From NCBI GenBank assembly GCA_947471745.1, contig CANJKZ010000723.1, positions 6,799,001-6,863,000 on the forward strand: a stretch of DNA of 64,000 nucleotides. Reading direction: 5' to 3'. This stretch comes from Closterium sp. Naga37s-1 (lineage: Eukaryota > Streptophyta > Zygnematophyceae > Desmidiales > Closteriaceae). The stretch's first letter is position 1; every line of letters begins with the position of its first letter. Below are positions 63,085 to 64,000 of this stretch, piece by piece. Both the position numbers and the translations under genes were made by a program. The notes beneath the pieces were generated by a model. The model made no database searches. It worked only from the letters and a program-made list of their open reading frames with translations, and was not told the DNA's origin.

Positions 63085-64000
63085 GAGCTGGTCAAACGCT
63101 CACGCGGGGTGAACATCATGAAGAACCGGTGGGTGTTGACGACCAAGTACCGCATTGACGACACCGTCGAGCGCGAGAAGGCGAGGCTGGTCATGAAGGG
63201 CTTCACGCAGGTGTACGGTGCCGACTACGACGAGACGTACTCGCCGGTGAGCAGCTACGTCACGCTGAGGATCTTCCTTAGCATCGTCGCCGTCCTCGAC
63301 CTCAACCTGATGCAGTTCGACATGAAGAACGCTTTCCTGCAGAGCAAGCTCGACAGGGTGCTCTACATGTACCAGCCGGACTACTTCGACGACGGGACCG
63401 GCCGGGTGTGTAAGCTGCTGAAGAGCCTCTACTGGCTGAAGCAGTCGCAGCTATTGTGGTGCAGGGCTCTCGACAGTGTGCTGCTGGGCGCTGGCTGGAA
63501 GAAGAGCCAGGTCGACGAGGTGCTCTACTTCAAGGCCGGCGACGACGGAGTGACCTGTTGGGTGCTGGTCTACGTCGACGACCTGCTCGCCGCCAACAGC
63601 AGCACCGTGCTGCTGAAGGAGCTGAAAGAGCTGTTGGAGGCCGCCTTCGAGCTGCGTAAGATCTTGCCGGTGGTGAAGTACCTTGGGTTGGAGATCATGC
63701 GCGACAGGACGGCCAGGAAGCTGTGGCTGCACCAGCAGGGCTACGACGATAAGCTGCGCAGGCGCTTCATCGACGAGGAGCAGGGCGGTCGAGTCCCGAA
63801 GACGCTGGTTTCGGTCGACGCCTACGCTCAGGTGACGTTCGACGACGAGGAGGCTCAGGAGCGCGAAGAGGAGGAGTACCGACAGAAGGTCGGCTCGCTG
63901 CAGTTCGCGGCGACGACGACGACGCCGGACATCATGTTCGCCTGCAGCAAATTAGGGAGCGGCCTCACGGTGAGGAGCGACCAGCATTGGCGCGATCGAC
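63085..64000 (+). pseudogene. Copia RT, element I, cut by window end
   Basis: The frame is open from the TAG to the window end: KNRWVLTTKYRIDDTV, the FDMKNAFLQSKLDRVLYM segment, LKSLYWLKQSQLLW and catalytic VLVYVDDLLAANS. The palm active site is intact. RNase H should follow outside the window. Confidence 0.87.

Larger units (their letters stand above)
51362..64000 (+). mobile_element. Copia element I, 5' part, host of H
   Basis: This plus-strand copia is related to C and D. Its 5' LTR is 51362-51512 plus 58322-59256, split by H. The primer site and gag-pol run to the window end inside pol; the 3' LTR is outside. The flank is GACCC at 51357-51361 in element G. It has many stops, a protease Ser change and an integrase Asp change. 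Confidence 0.9.

Noticed and set aside
1..64000. tRNA or rRNA genes
   Set aside because: Only tRNA-complementary primer sites were found. No cloverleaf or rRNA segment was recognised by eye.

Overview
The window is almost entirely stacked retrotransposons from a eukaryotic, plant-type genome. No cellular gene can be called with confidence. Ty1/copia, Ty3/gypsy chromovirus and DIRS-type (tyrosine recombinase) elements occur together, LTRs are bounded by TG...CA with 5-bp target duplications, and several copies carry initiator-Met-like primer sites. Most identifiable stop codons look like C>T decay at CG or CAG sites. This fits a streptophyte; a green alga of the charophyte or zygnematophycean grade is my guess, from the GC-rich, low-complexity copia proteins. 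Species is not determined.

Layout. (1) 1-14520: a minus-strand chromovirus (B) whose left LTR is broken by two plus-strand copia elements, A (only its 3' end is in the window) and C (1328-8869, the best-preserved element, TSD CACGC). (2) 14521-14984: a short spacer with a truncated coiled-coil reading frame. (3) 14985-23254: a small non-autonomous LTR element (E, TRIM-like) split by copia element D (15178-22282, TSD CCTAC). (4) 23255-23745: unassigned. (5) 23746-30705: a decayed copia element F. (6) about 30840-48870: a minus-strand DIRS-like element with gag, RT/RNase H and tyrosine recombinase. It is split inside the RT by copia element J (33756-46897, TSD TATCC), which is itself split by chromovirus K (37334-43307, TSD TCTAC). 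(7) 48872-49938: AT-richer sequence with a CCAAT-box array. (8) 49939-64000: a minus-strand copia fragment G, cut by plus-strand copia I (starts 51362 and runs off the window), whose 5' LTR is cut by copia H (51513-58316, TSD CTGTC).

Families. A, F, J and H form one copia clade: LTRs of 109-132 bp, a GC-rich repetitive leader where the 5' end is visible, and a conserved 3' UTR block with a hairpin. C, D and I form a second copia clade: LTRs over 1.1 kb with internal minisatellites and a non-Met primer site. B and K are one chromovirus family with 369-370-bp LTRs and a C-terminal chromodomain. LTR divergence judged by eye agrees with the nesting order: E about 8%, B and J about 4%, K about 2%, C about 1%, H a single difference.

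Every autonomous copy has at least one stop, frameshift, deletion or lost catalytic residue. C is closest to intact, with one in-frame stop between integrase and reverse transcriptase. All percentages and motif matches were read by eye, without alignment or database searches.
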